Shown here one piece after another: positions 36,001 to 45,812 of a stretch of 64,000 nt of DNA. The position numbers and the translations under genes were made by a program. The notes under the pieces are model-generated. The model was not told the DNA's origin. It searched no databases and was given only the letters and a program-made list of their open reading frames with translations. Numbering within the stretch: position 1 is the stretch's first letter; the number at the start of each line of letters is the position of its first letter. Source of the DNA: Porodaedalea pini (lineage: Eukaryota; Basidiomycota; Agaricomycetes; Hymenochaetales; Hymenochaetaceae); contig NBAY01000002.1 of the NCBI GenBank assembly GCA_002794775.1, forward strand, positions 1,178,001-1,242,000, given 5' to 3'.

Positions 36001-37401
36001 CATTTGATACTGAGCTGGTTTCGGTTTATTGATAATTCCACAGGTTTACTCAACGCGAGTGAAACCGATAACTGCGACCCCGATCTTTAACGCGGGTACT
36101 GAAAGGTTTGTGCGCTTGCCAAGGGCATAAACTAGAACAACTAAACTTGATTCAGATTTGTTCGAGACTGGCGCTGCGCGCACGTCAGCATAACTGTGCG
36201 CGACTCAAGAATGCGCGAGAATGATCCGATCCTGGGGATCGTCTTTTTGAAGGTTTGTACGAGTTGTGAACCTACCTGCAAAACGAATTCTCTGACTCGC
36301 GATTAACGCTAGTTGTCGGACCTTCTAGTGAATGCATCGGAAGTGACGCGATTTTACCCAATCGAGAACGGTATTGGTTATGGCTCTGCACGTATCTCAG
36401 TGTTGTTCAGGCCAGTGCAGGCGACTCTTCCACAGAGTCTACTTGGTTTCGATGCCGGAACTCTGGTTATTCGCAAGCTGAGCGTTAAACCGGTCGGAGA
36501 AAATGCAGATAGCCTTCTATCTGCTTTTCAATCTTGCAAGATCAAGTTGAAGGCGTCGGCCTCCTCTGATAAGGTCTCAAGGAAGAGCGCGGAGCGTCAA
36601 AGTGGCGGAACTGTTGTCTGGGATGAGGGCCGTCCTACAGAGATTCCTATACAACAGCGCTATAGCTCGGCTCTGGTAATTCAGTTCAAGGAGACTAGCA
36701 CAGTGAAGTCCAGCAAGCTAGGGATGGCTGTCCTCTGGCTTCGTGATGTTGTCGACGGCGAAGATAACCTTATCGATGTGGCACTTTTCAGAGCAGCCAA
36801 CTACAACCGCCTCAAGCAGAACTATATCCCGCCGGACGGGAACCTTGACTCCTGGGAGACAAGCCGAGACGAGTTGACGCGGATTGGGACGGTGCAGCTC
36901 GACTTGACTCTCGAACCAGGCATCGGCCCCGCACATCGGAAGTTAATGGACACGTCTGACCCGCAGCAGAAACGCCTGTGGGAGGAAGTTGGTCAGCGGG
37001 ACGATGCAGGCTTGCAGGAGCAGGTGGGGCACCATGAGGATGGAAAAGCTATATCCGGAGAGAACACCGAAGTCAGCAAGGAGGATACCCATATCGAGAC
37101 AGAACAGGACGGGGCGCAGGGGAACGGAGCTAATGATAATCACGGAAACATGGACGGGTCCGAGGACGAAGGATCAGGGAACGACGGTGACGATTCAGAT
37201 GAGGGAAAAGGCCTCATGCACAAACTGAGGGAATGGAAGAAACACGAGAAGGAATTGCATCAACAACACCGGGGTATCATGCAGACCAAACCAGCGCGGA
37301 CGGCTGAATGGCTGAAGGATAACATCGAAGAGAAGGGCCAGAAGGTCAAGAACCGGTTCAAGATGAAGACGCGGCAGCCGGATGTCGAGACTGAAGTTTG
37401 A
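33043..37401 (+). CDS. SMP/C2-domain membrane-tether protein, Mug190-like
   Basis: The start is MSHKINEGYSAKNPVPK. A Lys/Glu-rich N-terminus is followed by a hydrophobic hairpin (about 33540-33720, two transmembrane segments). An SMP-type lipid-transfer region lies at about 33850-34850, including AEWLNTLLRGIWPIINSDMF, FFLGVSGVYEFKFPVWVELTG and LPNVMNIPVLSPFI. Two or more C2 domains follow: VIVIHIHRAKGLKKMD with DPYVTVVY and LQLWDSD, then ILSVQVHQIRDLRV to about 36250. The C-terminal third is acidic, then basic. The order TM, SMP, C2 is that of tricalbins and of fungal Mug190. Such proteins tether the endoplasmic reticulum to other membranes and move lipids. About ten introns are present. Confidence 0.87.
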
Positions 37402-37540
37402 TGTCTAAATTATGTCTACCATCTTCATCTCGTTGTATCAACAGACTATTTTGCATGCCTTCATTTCTCGTTCACGGACAAATTGTAATATAATCATATG
37501 ATGTTATCGATTACGAACAAATGCAAATAATTACGCAGTC

Positions 37541-38478
37541 CTAACGAAGCATGAAGTTCACAATAAAAAGCACACAAAATCCAATAACACATCCAATGAT
37601 AATCGAGTCCCTTCGTCTTCGCGACTTAATCATGGAGAGAAGGTTATTGATTCCTGGCATAGAGTCTGGATTCCAAATTAGAATACGAGCAATGGTCAAA
37701 GTATATAGAGACCGTACTCAGCACTCCTGTCATCCGGGTACTTATTCCGCCTAGGCTACTGCCTTGCCTACCGAACTCTGCGCGCGTCTCATAGGCTTGG
37801 CTGTTCCGATATCTAAGCCAACTGGCAAGACCGAGAACGATCATCACTCACTTGAGAATGTCGTCCGTCATTCGATGCGAATTGTCGATGTGCCCTCGCT
37901 CTGTCAAGAGCGACTCCGCAGCAGATGACTTATAGGCACTAGGTGATTCGGGATATATCAGAGCTGACAAGCCCCGCACAGTTGTAAAGCACTCACTCGA
38001 TGTCATTCCGGACTCCTGACAGCAAGTTTGCACGGTCTAATGCTGCCTTGACGTTCGTCTGAGACGCGTCTGCTAAGCATGAGGTTTCTCTGTATGACAG
38101 CTTGAGCTCTACCTTCGTCCGACTACTATCCCTTTCGTAGTCATTCAAGACGTCCCTATGGCGTTGTATGGCGCGAGTCATGGATTGTGAAGGCGGAGAG
38201 TCTGGATCGTTTAGCAGCGTTGCCAGTTGATCATTCGTCTCTCTAAGCTGCCGTGCATGTCAGAATTGCTCAACAACCAACCGCACGGCATGGAAGCGCA
38301 CCTTCTCAAGTAGCCCGTCAACCTCTTCCTCAAGATCTCTCCATCTGTCACTCGACCCGCTGGCTTCTAGGTCTTCCTGCTCAGCATTTGCGGCCAGCCT
38401 CGAGTACGACGTGAGCTTCGCATCTAAGAGAGACTCAAGTGTTCGACATTGTCGCCGTAAGTTATCATACGTAGACAT
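37541..38478 (-). CDS. GOS1: Golgi v-SNARE Gos1 (GS28 family)
   Basis: The start MSTYDNLRRQCRTLESLLDA is typical of Gos1. The central part contains DRWRDLEEEVDGLLEKL and MTRAIQRHRDVLNDYERD. The SNARE motif follows as SHRMTDDIL, QAYETRAEFGRQGSSLGGI and STRMTGVLSTMPGINNLLSM. A basic IKSRRRRDS comes before the single C-terminal membrane anchor IIIGCVIGFCVLFIVNFMLR. The protein is spread over about five exons. Gos1 works with Sed5 and Ykt6 in fusion within and to the Golgi. The family call is firm because motif order and length are as expected. Confidence 0.92.
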
Positions 38479-38678
38479 CCCCGTCCTCGACAATGGAACA
38501 AGTAGCAGATGTTTACTGCGGGGTGTCGTCACTGGCAGCTGCAACGCGTCCTTCACCGCGGTATGCCGAGCGTTGATGCCATCATGCCGAGACGTGCGGA
38601 GTTCTGAGTTACCGTTTTCATTACTGGAACTGTCGACCTTGCCACCTGTCTTCACACATTCTCTAATACATCTTCGAC

Positions 38679-39424
38679 TTGAGTTCTGACTCTTTGCGAG
38701 AGTCTCTCAATGCCCCAAAGGTAAGCTTATCTCAGTTGAGATCTTTTCAATTGGATATAGTATCTGCGTCCTCTCATTTACTCGCAGAAGCCGTAGAAGC
38801 CGGAGCTTCATTGCTTCAGAGGTTGAATCAGAGCCGCAAACGAACGGAGGCTATTGTAGAGAGTAACGCTAAGTCCATGCTACATCGGCTTCCTTCCTGT
38901 AATCCCGGGATGTATGAGTCTATGACGCCATCTCAATCGACACGAGTATTTCTGGGCCTGTTTACTCCCACCGGGTTCTCACTAACTTGCTTCTCAAATG
39001 CATTTTCTTCAAGTTGCGTGTACGGCGCCCGTGGTATCATCTCTTATTCATCATCCCAACTCAACTACCGGAAGCCAACTCTTATCTACGGACTCAAGTG
39101 AAGACACCTATCTGGCGTAACTCAAGGTGAGAACGTTAACAACGGGTAAATTGAAGCTCCTGTTGTACTCATGCCATTTTGGGTCGGACTTTATCACACC
39201 TATCCCCATCCTCGCAGGCACAAGGTTCGCTCTAAGCGAGACCTTCTTTCCTTGCTCTGTCTGCACAACACGTCTACGTATTCTCCGCCTGTCAAAGTAC
39301 GAAAACCGAGTGCCAAAATTATTCTGCCCTGGCCTGACTTCCTTGATTTTGCTACTGAACTGGGGTTTGGGGAGTGTTGTAGAATAAAAATACGTGCTAG
39401 GTCGACGAGAGAGCGCCAACAGTA
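38679..39424 (+). CDS. possible small coiled-coil gene, not recognised
   Basis: A helical frame at 38679-38900 (LRSFQLDIVSASSHLLAEAV, then LLQRLNQSRKRTEAIVE) is followed by another open stretch at 39210-39424 ending STRERQQ, with plausible splice sites (GTGAGA near 39128, CAG near 39219). No start codon is certain, and I recognise no family. It would be divergent from Gos1 and convergent with the next gene, the stops lying only about 6 bp apart. The opposite strand also has an open frame at 39108-39419, so coding strand is uncertain there. Confidence 0.3.
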
Positions 39425-39428
39425 GAAT

Positions 39429-40295
39429 TCACCAAATAAGCATATTTCCCTCAGCGAGCCTTGACCCTGTTCTCGCTCGGATTGCTCTGCGGATATTCTC
39501 TACTTCAGCTAACGCCTCGTCCGATAGCTTCTCTTTGGTTATAATCGGCCGGCCTGCAAACTCGTATCGAAGCTCACAAGGTTCGGCAGGGTCATCACCT
39601 TTGTTTTCGATATCGATTGAGGTGAGTAACCTGCCAGTAAACTCTGAGAGCTTCTCGCTAATGAGCGCAAGTTCTTTTATTAGATCTAACTGTACTATTG
39701 CGTCATTCAGGAATGTTATTCGCTTCTGCCAGCCTCATGCAGTTTGACCTCAAGAGCAGTAATAGCATCCCCTCCTCCTACAGACGTAAAGTTACAGCAA
39801 TGCTCGCCGGAGAGCTCCTTTTATCTATCCATTGGCTTATGGAGCGTGGACTAGGATTTGTTCTACGGTCCGGGCGTCAGAACTCCGAAATACCTTAACG
39901 TTGCATTCGACATGTCTATGACGCAGGATGAGGACTTGCAAGAGAACGGCTCGCCTTCAATTGAATGTTCTAGTTCAAATGCTATCTCGTACTTTCTCCA
40001 CTCCAGAACATCCCGCCTATTGTGGGCGCGGAATGGAAGGCTTGAATACATGCAATACACATATCTGAGCCAGATCTTTGCACTCTGCCAGGGTTACATA
40101 TTTGCTCATACAACCTCCTTCCAGCTCAATTTTCGGCCGGTATCCTGACGGCGTCCAGGCCGAGCCAAAGCAGCCTTGCCCCGCGCCCTGAGCCTCTTTG
40201 ATCCGTGATTTGCACCTCCGCTGACGTTCGTCCGAAGACTCCGAGGGGTACGGATCCCGACGCTTGGGACGGTCCCTATGATCTGCAACAAACAT
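39429..40295 (-). CDS. unrecognised charged, coiled-coil protein, possibly frame-broken
   Basis: The start ATG (MFVADHRDRPKRRD) opens a basic and acidic N-terminus. Later blocks are LEWRKYEIAFELEHSIEG and a coiled coil, RITFLNDAIVQLDLIKELAL. The end is AEGNMLIW, then TGA. Between the block near 39770 (DAITALEVKLHEA) and the coiled coil near 39730 the reading frame shifts by one base with no intron that would fit, so there may be a frameshift mutation or a sequence error. The general look (charged head, helical tail) would suit a structural or kinetochore subunit, but I do not assign a function. Confidence 0.4.
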
Positions 40296-41463
40296 ACCTT
40301 ATGCAGACTCGGTGGCGGATTGACCAAAAAGCTGGTTTTTTTCTTATCTTAACTTTGTTCTTTTCTAGGCTCGGTGCGAATAGAGACTACTACCAGCGTT
40401 GTGCGTGAGGATAAACAATTACTCATCAGTTCGAAGAAACGATAACTCAAGAAGTAACCGAACGTTTGGTTCCTGAACTCCGCCGATGCTTCTGCTAGTC
40501 GGACGACGCGTAGGGACCGTTCTTCAAGAAGTGTTAATATAGAGAGGGGGATCATGAACAACCTGGGAGCAGCTCATAATCATTAAATCAAATTCAGGTC
40601 TCCCCCAACCAAGTGATGTCCTATGTAACGTCGCAGGGTTTCCCGTACAACTACGCATGTCCAAACGCGACTCGACGATCTGGATCCTGGACAAGCTCTA
40701 CAGGATCCATAGGCCATGGACAGCAAAACGCGGGCTCGCACGCGAATCCCGGGGCCCGCTACTTTGCTATATATATAGTACTGATCTATAACACAGGCCA
40801 CAGACCATGTTCTCCGCGCGTATAGGACCCGAGTATTTAATACACGAAAGCGCGATGCGGAGGACCTGGAGCAGTCTGAGAAGAGAGAAGCACCGCACGC
40901 GCCTGGGGAAGATTGAAAGACTCGCCCAAACTGAATTGGGAAGCATCGTGACTTGTAGAAAAAGGAAGGACAAGTGCAGAGCGCGCTTTTCGCTAGGTCG
41001 AGAGCTGGCTGCTTGGGAGGCTTTTGGACAGCGCTGGGAGGTGATCGTCTATGTTTGACGTGAGAACAAGCTTTTTCAAAAAAAAAAGAAAGTGATGATC
41101 TGCTCGGAGGGATCATGAATTCCACTGGTGGGTTGGTGCCTCAGTGCCACATGCATTACTTATGATCTTCCTCCGCTAGCATTTGCAGGGCAAGTTGTGT
41201 GACAACTAGCTTTAGTTGAATAAGTCGGTGATTCAATCCAGTTCTTTCCATCTTCCAGGCTGTCCGCAGCTGGTACGTACCCGGCGAGCTCAGTGTGGCG
41301 CTTTAAAAGTCCCAGATGCTCAGCCGCTCGGTATCGTAATTCCGGCTGTGGCGCCCTCCGGCGTCCGCAAGTACCTGGTAGTAGTACGCGATTATACATT
41401 CGATGCGCCGACACGTTCTGTTCCGAGGTTACAGTGGTTGATCCGGGTTGAAGCACGAAACGG
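40296..41463. other. no supported gene
   Basis: A 180-codon minus-strand frame (41125-40583) lacks homology, introns or domain features and is probably chance. The region marks the start of the gene-poor repeat island. Confidence 0.55.
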
Positions 41464-41867
41464 AAGAATGTCACGCTATGCATGCGCCGACCTGAGACTA
41501 TACTTACAGCGTACTTAGCTCAGGTCTCAGCAAGCCTGCGCCGCCTAGCTCCGATCTCAACGAGCCTTCGTGCTCAGCACAACGGCGCGAATCGCTTGCA
41601 TTAATGTGCCGCAGCCGGCGCCGGGACCTTTTTGTGAATTCACTTTCGACGACATCGGCGATCCCTTGCCTTCCTGTCTCTCGTCTCTCCTGGACTTTCT
41701 TCAATCCATCCCGTTCTTCTCTTCCTCTCTCTCTCCTTTTTCTTTCTTTTTTTACCTCTAACACCCAACTCGAGGCTAGCGTGCTGGAGTCAATTTGTCT
41801 CTAAAACACATTTTGCATTGGAAGAATGTCACGGTATGCATACACCGACCTGAGACCATACTTACAG
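41464..41867. repeat. short direct repeat pair flanking repeat unit copy 1
   Basis: A sequence of about 49 bases beginning GGAAGAATGTCACG at 41464-41512 is repeated with a few changes at 41819-41867. The pair flanks copy 1 of the 250-bp unit, suggesting that the local DNA grew by duplication. Confidence 0.75.
41566..41812 (+). repeat. repeat unit copy 1 (intact, empty of insertion)
   Basis: This unit begins TGCTCAGCACAACGGC, contains TTTGTGAATTCACTTTCGAC, runs into a CT-rich tract and ends near AATTTGTCTCT. The same sequence occurs at 42289-42462 and continues at 45725-45812, on either side of the 3.26-kb element. Copy 1 is therefore an unoccupied version of the insertion site. Confidence 0.88.
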
Positions 41868-41963
41868 CACTATAAGCCATGATCTCCTGAGGCTTAATTG
41901 TAGTTTAGTGATTAGTGATAAGACAGAAAACTAATTAACAGTATGCCTTCGGATGCTTACCAG

Positions 41964-42072
41964 CAGCCTTTACCATTTCCCAGCTTTGAATGAATTTGGG
42001 ATTCATCTTTGATCTTGTAACAATCAAAGATGAATCCCAAATTAATTCATAGCTGGGAAATGATAAAGGCTG
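41964..42072. repeat. 109-bp foldback (near-perfect hairpin)
   Basis: Two 50-base arms (41964-42013 and 42023-42072) pair at 47 of 50 positions around a 9-base loop. The arms start CAGCCTTTACCATTTCCC and end ATTCATCTTTGAT. The size fits a small foldback transposon or MITE. No protein is encoded. A transcription terminator is less likely because the arms are too long and no gene ends here. Confidence 0.85.
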
Positions 42073-42288
42073 ACAGGATGGATGTCCGGCCGGGTTTGCA
42101 TTCTTGCCATCCGCACACAGACACACACAGACATGCGTGCGGACTGCTCTTGCTGCGTTTACGTGCGAGCAAAGCACAAGGGAGATGGATCCGATAGGCG
42201 TGCTCGGCCTAGGTGACTCATTATCTTGAAAGAAGAAGCATGGATAAGGACGAAATGGGTGAGTGGGATCCTGGGATCCCGCTGCTCC

Positions 42289-42462
42289 CGGCTAAGCACA
42301 ACGGCACGAATCGCCTGCATTAATGTGCCGCCGCCGGCGCCGAGACCTTTTTGTGAATTCACTTTCGACGAGACATCGGCGATCCCTTGCCAGTGCCTTC
42401 CTGTCTCTCCTGTCTCTCCTGGACTTTCCCCAATCCATCCCGTTCTTCTCTTCCTCTCTCTC
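42289..42462 (+). repeat. repeat unit copy 2, left part
   Basis: This is homologous to 41566 onward (GCACAACGGCACGAATCGCC and the EcoRI-containing TGTGAATTCAC), with small expansions in the CT-rich part. It stops in the CT tract where the TIR element begins. Confidence 0.88.
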
Positions 42463-42478
42463 ATCAGGAAAACCCTCC
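42463..42478 (+). repeat. left terminal inverted repeat
   Basis: ATCAGGAAAACCCTCC; it pairs perfectly with 45709-45724. Confidence 0.9.
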
Positions 42479-42714
42479 TGGCCGGAACTGGTGGAATCAT
42501 TGGAATTCGCCAGAAATTCTAAGTGATTCTGGCTCATTCCAATTCCGCATCATTCCTAAAGGTCATTCCCTACGCCGTGCATTCTGCTGCATTCCAATTA
42601 CATTCCACTTACATTCCAATGGTATTCCAATCCCATTTTGTTACTTATCTTAGCATTTCCGACTCTTTATTAGTGTATTCCATAATATTCCTAAATATTA
42701 ACTACTAAACTAAA

Positions 42715-42915
42715 AGGATGCCACGGCCGGTCGTCGGAATGAAGCCTTTCACGGTCATCATGTACAGACCACCGGCAAACTTCTTCTCAGACTTGATGCC
42801 CAGGATGACGGGTACGGCAAGCAGCTCCTTTTGTACATGCGACGATGTAAGGCACGCCGCAGCATCGATCTTGAGTTCCACAAAATCTACCTTGTGAAGC
42901 TTGGTCTCGCCGGTT
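42715..42915 (-). pseudogene. prolyl-tRNA synthetase fragment, second copy with internal deletion
   Basis: On the minus strand, KLHKVDFVELKIDAAACL, from the end of the N-terminal editing-like domain, is joined directly to ELLAVPVILGIKSE and KFAGGLYMMTVKGFIPTTG, from the catalytic domain. The whole span between these two parts is missing. The same blocks occur in longer form at 42960-44400. The joined frame stays open into the larger frame at 43262-42705. Confidence 0.82.
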
Positions 42916-42959
42916 CTGAGAGCACGCAAGTATGAAGCAGTGTCAGCACGACATCGTCC

Positions 42960-44400
42960 CATTGTCACGACGCGCAGGCAAGACATGTACCTTGCCTTTG
43001 CGTGCTCGAACATCTCCTGTTGAATAGTCTTGAGAAGTGCAGGTATGGCAGTCTCCTTCAAGCCCGTATCACGTCGCACAGAAAGTGTTTGCTTCTTCTG
43101 GATATCAACTGGACTGAGTTCAAGGCGAAGTGGAGCACCTGGACAAAAAGCCATTTGTAAGACCACAGGAAAACCGAGAAATAAGGAATAATTGAATTTT
43201 CGCGCCTTCTGTTTCCAGTCGTTGAACTTGTAGCCAGGAGTGTAGCCGTCCCGTACATCCACCTTCGCGCTTTCCTGAGCGTCTTCGCGAGCTCCTCACA
43301 GCGGTCGTATAACTCCTGCTTATTAGTGCGCATGGTAATACCGCAGGAGAACGAGCGACGCGTGATGGGAGAACAAGACCCTGGTTGTCGCCACGAATCA
43401 TGACCATGATTCCGACCATGCGTGTGCTAAGGCTCCACGTTCTGCCACAGAATAATTTGCCACCGTTCAGACCCGTACCCTGCGGATTGTCCAGGTCTGA
43501 GACCACGACGTTGAACATCTCTGGCCGTGAGAAGTCTTGGCCAAGGCAATGCGACGTCGCAGCTTGGATGCCACGGCCGGTCATCATGTAAAGACCACCG
43601 GCAAACTTCTCCTTGTCCGACTTGATGCCTGTGATGACGAGTACGGTAAGCAGCACCTCGTACATGCAACGATGTAAATTGAGAATTTCCCGTACTTCAG
43701 TAGGGATACATGACCGTTTCTGTAGTTGGACAGATTGCTATGGGCTCCTCAAGCTCGGAGCTCCCTCTGAAGACGCATGTCATACCGACCTTAATCAGCG
43801 CCTATAATATTTGTCAGCACAAAGTGAGGATTACAGAACAATCAACGCACGTTCGTATACCAACCCGGGAAGTCGACCCTTTCTTCATGCCAATAGCAAT
43901 CTTCACCGTGCCGTCAATTCTCCCTTCCTCTTTCGTTGCCTTTTCCTGGGCGACAATTGCAGACGTGCGCACAGCAGGCGCCACAGCCTCGGCCTTGAGT
44001 TCCACGAAATCTACCTTGTGAAGCTTGGTCTCCGTTTCGAGACACACCAGTATGAAGCAATGTTGGTTCCAGGGAGGAAGACGGTAAAATCAGAGGCAAG
44101 TGCATGTACAGCGAAGAGAGAAGTCGATGATGTGAGTGATGCATCAAGGACCGTGACAACCTTTGGGAATGTGTTTGCGTCAAGTGCTAATGGTGAAACT
44201 GGACAAACTTTAACAATGCGTGTGGACAGATAAAGAGACTGGGCTCATGGGAGTCCTTGTCCAACACAAAAAATTATTTTAGCAGGTCCGGCGATGCGTG
44301 CAATGACGACAACAGGAACTGTTGCGGCAGACTTTACGGTCTTCGGCTTGAAGACGAGCATTCTAATAAGTTGAAGGTCAGAAGTCGGGACGGCATGTTG
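42960..44400 (-). pseudogene. captured prolyl-tRNA synthetase gene, broken
   Basis: Read on the minus strand it follows the domain order of eukaryotic ProRS. An N-terminal YbaK-like part comes first (MLVFKPKTVKSAATVPVVVI near 44350, SLFAVHALASDFTVFLPG near 44100, KLHKVDFVELKAEA near 44010). Next is IDGTVKIAIGMKKG, then LEEPIAICPTTETVMYPY followed by a stop. After a gap come KSDKEKFAGGLYMM, AATSHCLGQDFSRPEMFNV, ELYDRCEELAKTLRKA, DVRDGYTPGYKFNDW, LRLELSPVDIQKKQTLSVRR and ETAIPALLKTIQQEMFE. The part carrying catalytic motif 2 is missing and frames shift several times. An intron-like stretch ending TTTTTGTCCAG remains between FNDW and APLRLEL, so the source was genomic DNA, not a retrocopied mRNA. 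Confidence 0.85.
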
Positions 44401-44695
44401 CCTGCAGCAGTGAGTGCATCCCACCAGGCAGCCGGTGAGGCTACCACTTCGTGTGTGATGGTTGCGGTGGGTGTGATTGAGGGTTTTTTCAGACATTCTG
44501 TAAGGACGTCGGCACCAGACATATTGGAGTGGCAGCAGATGTGAAGGCGATGTGTGGTGTGTCGCGTCAAAACCAACATACATGTGATCAAGTTCCCACA
44601 CCTCTTCTGTGGATGACACATCCAAGTGTGGGAAATTGGACTTAGCAGTTTTTGTCACCTGAAGTGCCTCCAAATACAAAATACATCATATCTCA

Positions 44696-45250
44696 CTCAA
44701 TTCTTCACAAAAACTCTTCAGAAAAGTTTCTAAATTTATGTGAGCTTAGAGGACAGAAGGTGGAATATTGAGACTGCAGTAGTGAAAATGGGTGTTTTTT
44801 GAGAAAACCTCCTTCCCAGATTTTTCCTGAGCTCAATTTTGAAGCTAATGACATGAACCTTGTTGGAGAATGGTATCTATACTGTATATTAAATTATAGA
44901 TGGCTTATAACAATGCAGGCAATTTTTTGACAACTGTCTGAGTCAAGCAAATTTGGATGAGTTTGAGGGTTTCAGCACAACAGTCAAACAGGACAAGAGG
45001 AGACATTCACTCTAGTTCATCCCTCATAACATCAACAGTATAGTATATAGACCATTCTCCAACAAGTTTCATGTCATTAGCTTCAAAATTGAGCTCAGGA
45101 AAAATCTGGGAAGGAGTTTTTTCTAGAAAAACACCCATTCTCACTACTGCAGCCTCAATATTCCACCTTCTGTCTACTAAGCTCACAAACATTTAGAAGC
45201 TGTTGAAAAATAAATTTGGCAACATTTTTGAAATGATTCTGTGAAGAATT
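44696..45250. repeat. long inverted repeat inside the TIR element
   Basis: The left arm (about 44696-44890) and the right arm (about 45045-45250) are inverted copies over roughly 190 bases with about 90 percent identity. Matching blocks include GACAGAAGGTGGAATATTGA, GCAGTAGTGA and CCTGAGCTCAATTTTGAAGC. About 150 bases lie between them. A transcript would fold into a long hairpin. No coding frame crosses it with support. Confidence 0.85.
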
Positions 45251-45708
45251 GACAGAGATATGGATTTAACAGGTTTTTGAGGTGCTGAAATGCTCAAATT
45301 TTGTGATCTTCACATATGCATGTCTCAAGACTTATGAAAAACACTGTAACCTGCAGATAGTTCATGGGTCCCAGTATAGGTCCAAGAAGCCAATCTAGTA
45401 CCTGCACCTGTGTCAAGCCATGGCAGAATCTAATGAATTCCACGATCAATTTTTTATTCTACAAAATTCCATAGAATCTATGAGGTGTATCATTTTTCTA
45501 TCTATATTCTAAATTTCAAGCTGCCAATTCTGTTCAATTCCAAATGTTTGGCTTGCTGATTCCAGAAAATTCCAACAGAGCTCCAGAATTCACCTCAATT
45601 CCATCCAATTCTGAACAAGCTTGCTGAGTCCAAGCACATTCTAATATCATTCCAGAATATTCTACCAGTATTATTGTATTCTAAGCCAATTCTATCTTTT
45701 TCTGCTTG

Positions 45709-45724
45709 GGAGGGTTTTCCTGAT
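45709..45724 (-). repeat. right terminal inverted repeat
   Basis: GGAGGGTTTTCCTGAT; the exact inverse of 42463-42478. Confidence 0.9.
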
Positions 45725-45812
45725 GCTCTCCTTTTTTCTTTCTTTCTTTACCTCTAACACCCAACTCAGGGCTAGCGCGCTGAAGCCAATTCGCGTCTCT
45801 TGCTTTCGATAT
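45725..45812 (+). repeat. repeat unit copy 2, right part
   Basis: This resumes the interrupted repeat in its CT/TTTC tract and continues CCTCTAACACCCAACTC and GGCTAGCGCGCTG, as in copy 1 (41753-41800). Confidence 0.86.

Larger units (their letters stand above)
42463..45724. mobile_element. non-autonomous TIR DNA transposon carrying prolyl-tRNA synthetase fragments
   Basis: The ends are perfect 16-bp inverted repeats, ATCAGGAAAACCCTCC (42463-42478) and its complement (45709-45724). Both flanks belong to one repeat unit whose uninterrupted version lies at 41566-41812, so this is a real insertion. Near both ends the sequence is rich in short ATTCC and GAATTC-like motifs. The interior (42715-44400) is the broken remains of a host prolyl-tRNA synthetase gene on the minus strand. 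Next to it lies a long inverted repeat (44696-45250). No transposase frame was found, so movement would need one supplied from elsewhere. TIRs starting CAGG recall hAT elements, but the target duplication is masked by CT repeats, so superfamily is open. It resembles the gene-capturing Pack-MULE type of element. Confidence 0.85.

Noticed and set aside
40583..41125. 180-codon minus-strand open frame
   Set aside because: No motif, no domain, Ser/Arg/Cys-rich composition typical of chance frames, and it sits in the repeat island.
42705..44679. A working prolyl-tRNA synthetase gene
   Set aside because: Catalytic motif 2 region is missing, several frames are shifted, part is duplicated, and the whole lies between transposon ends.
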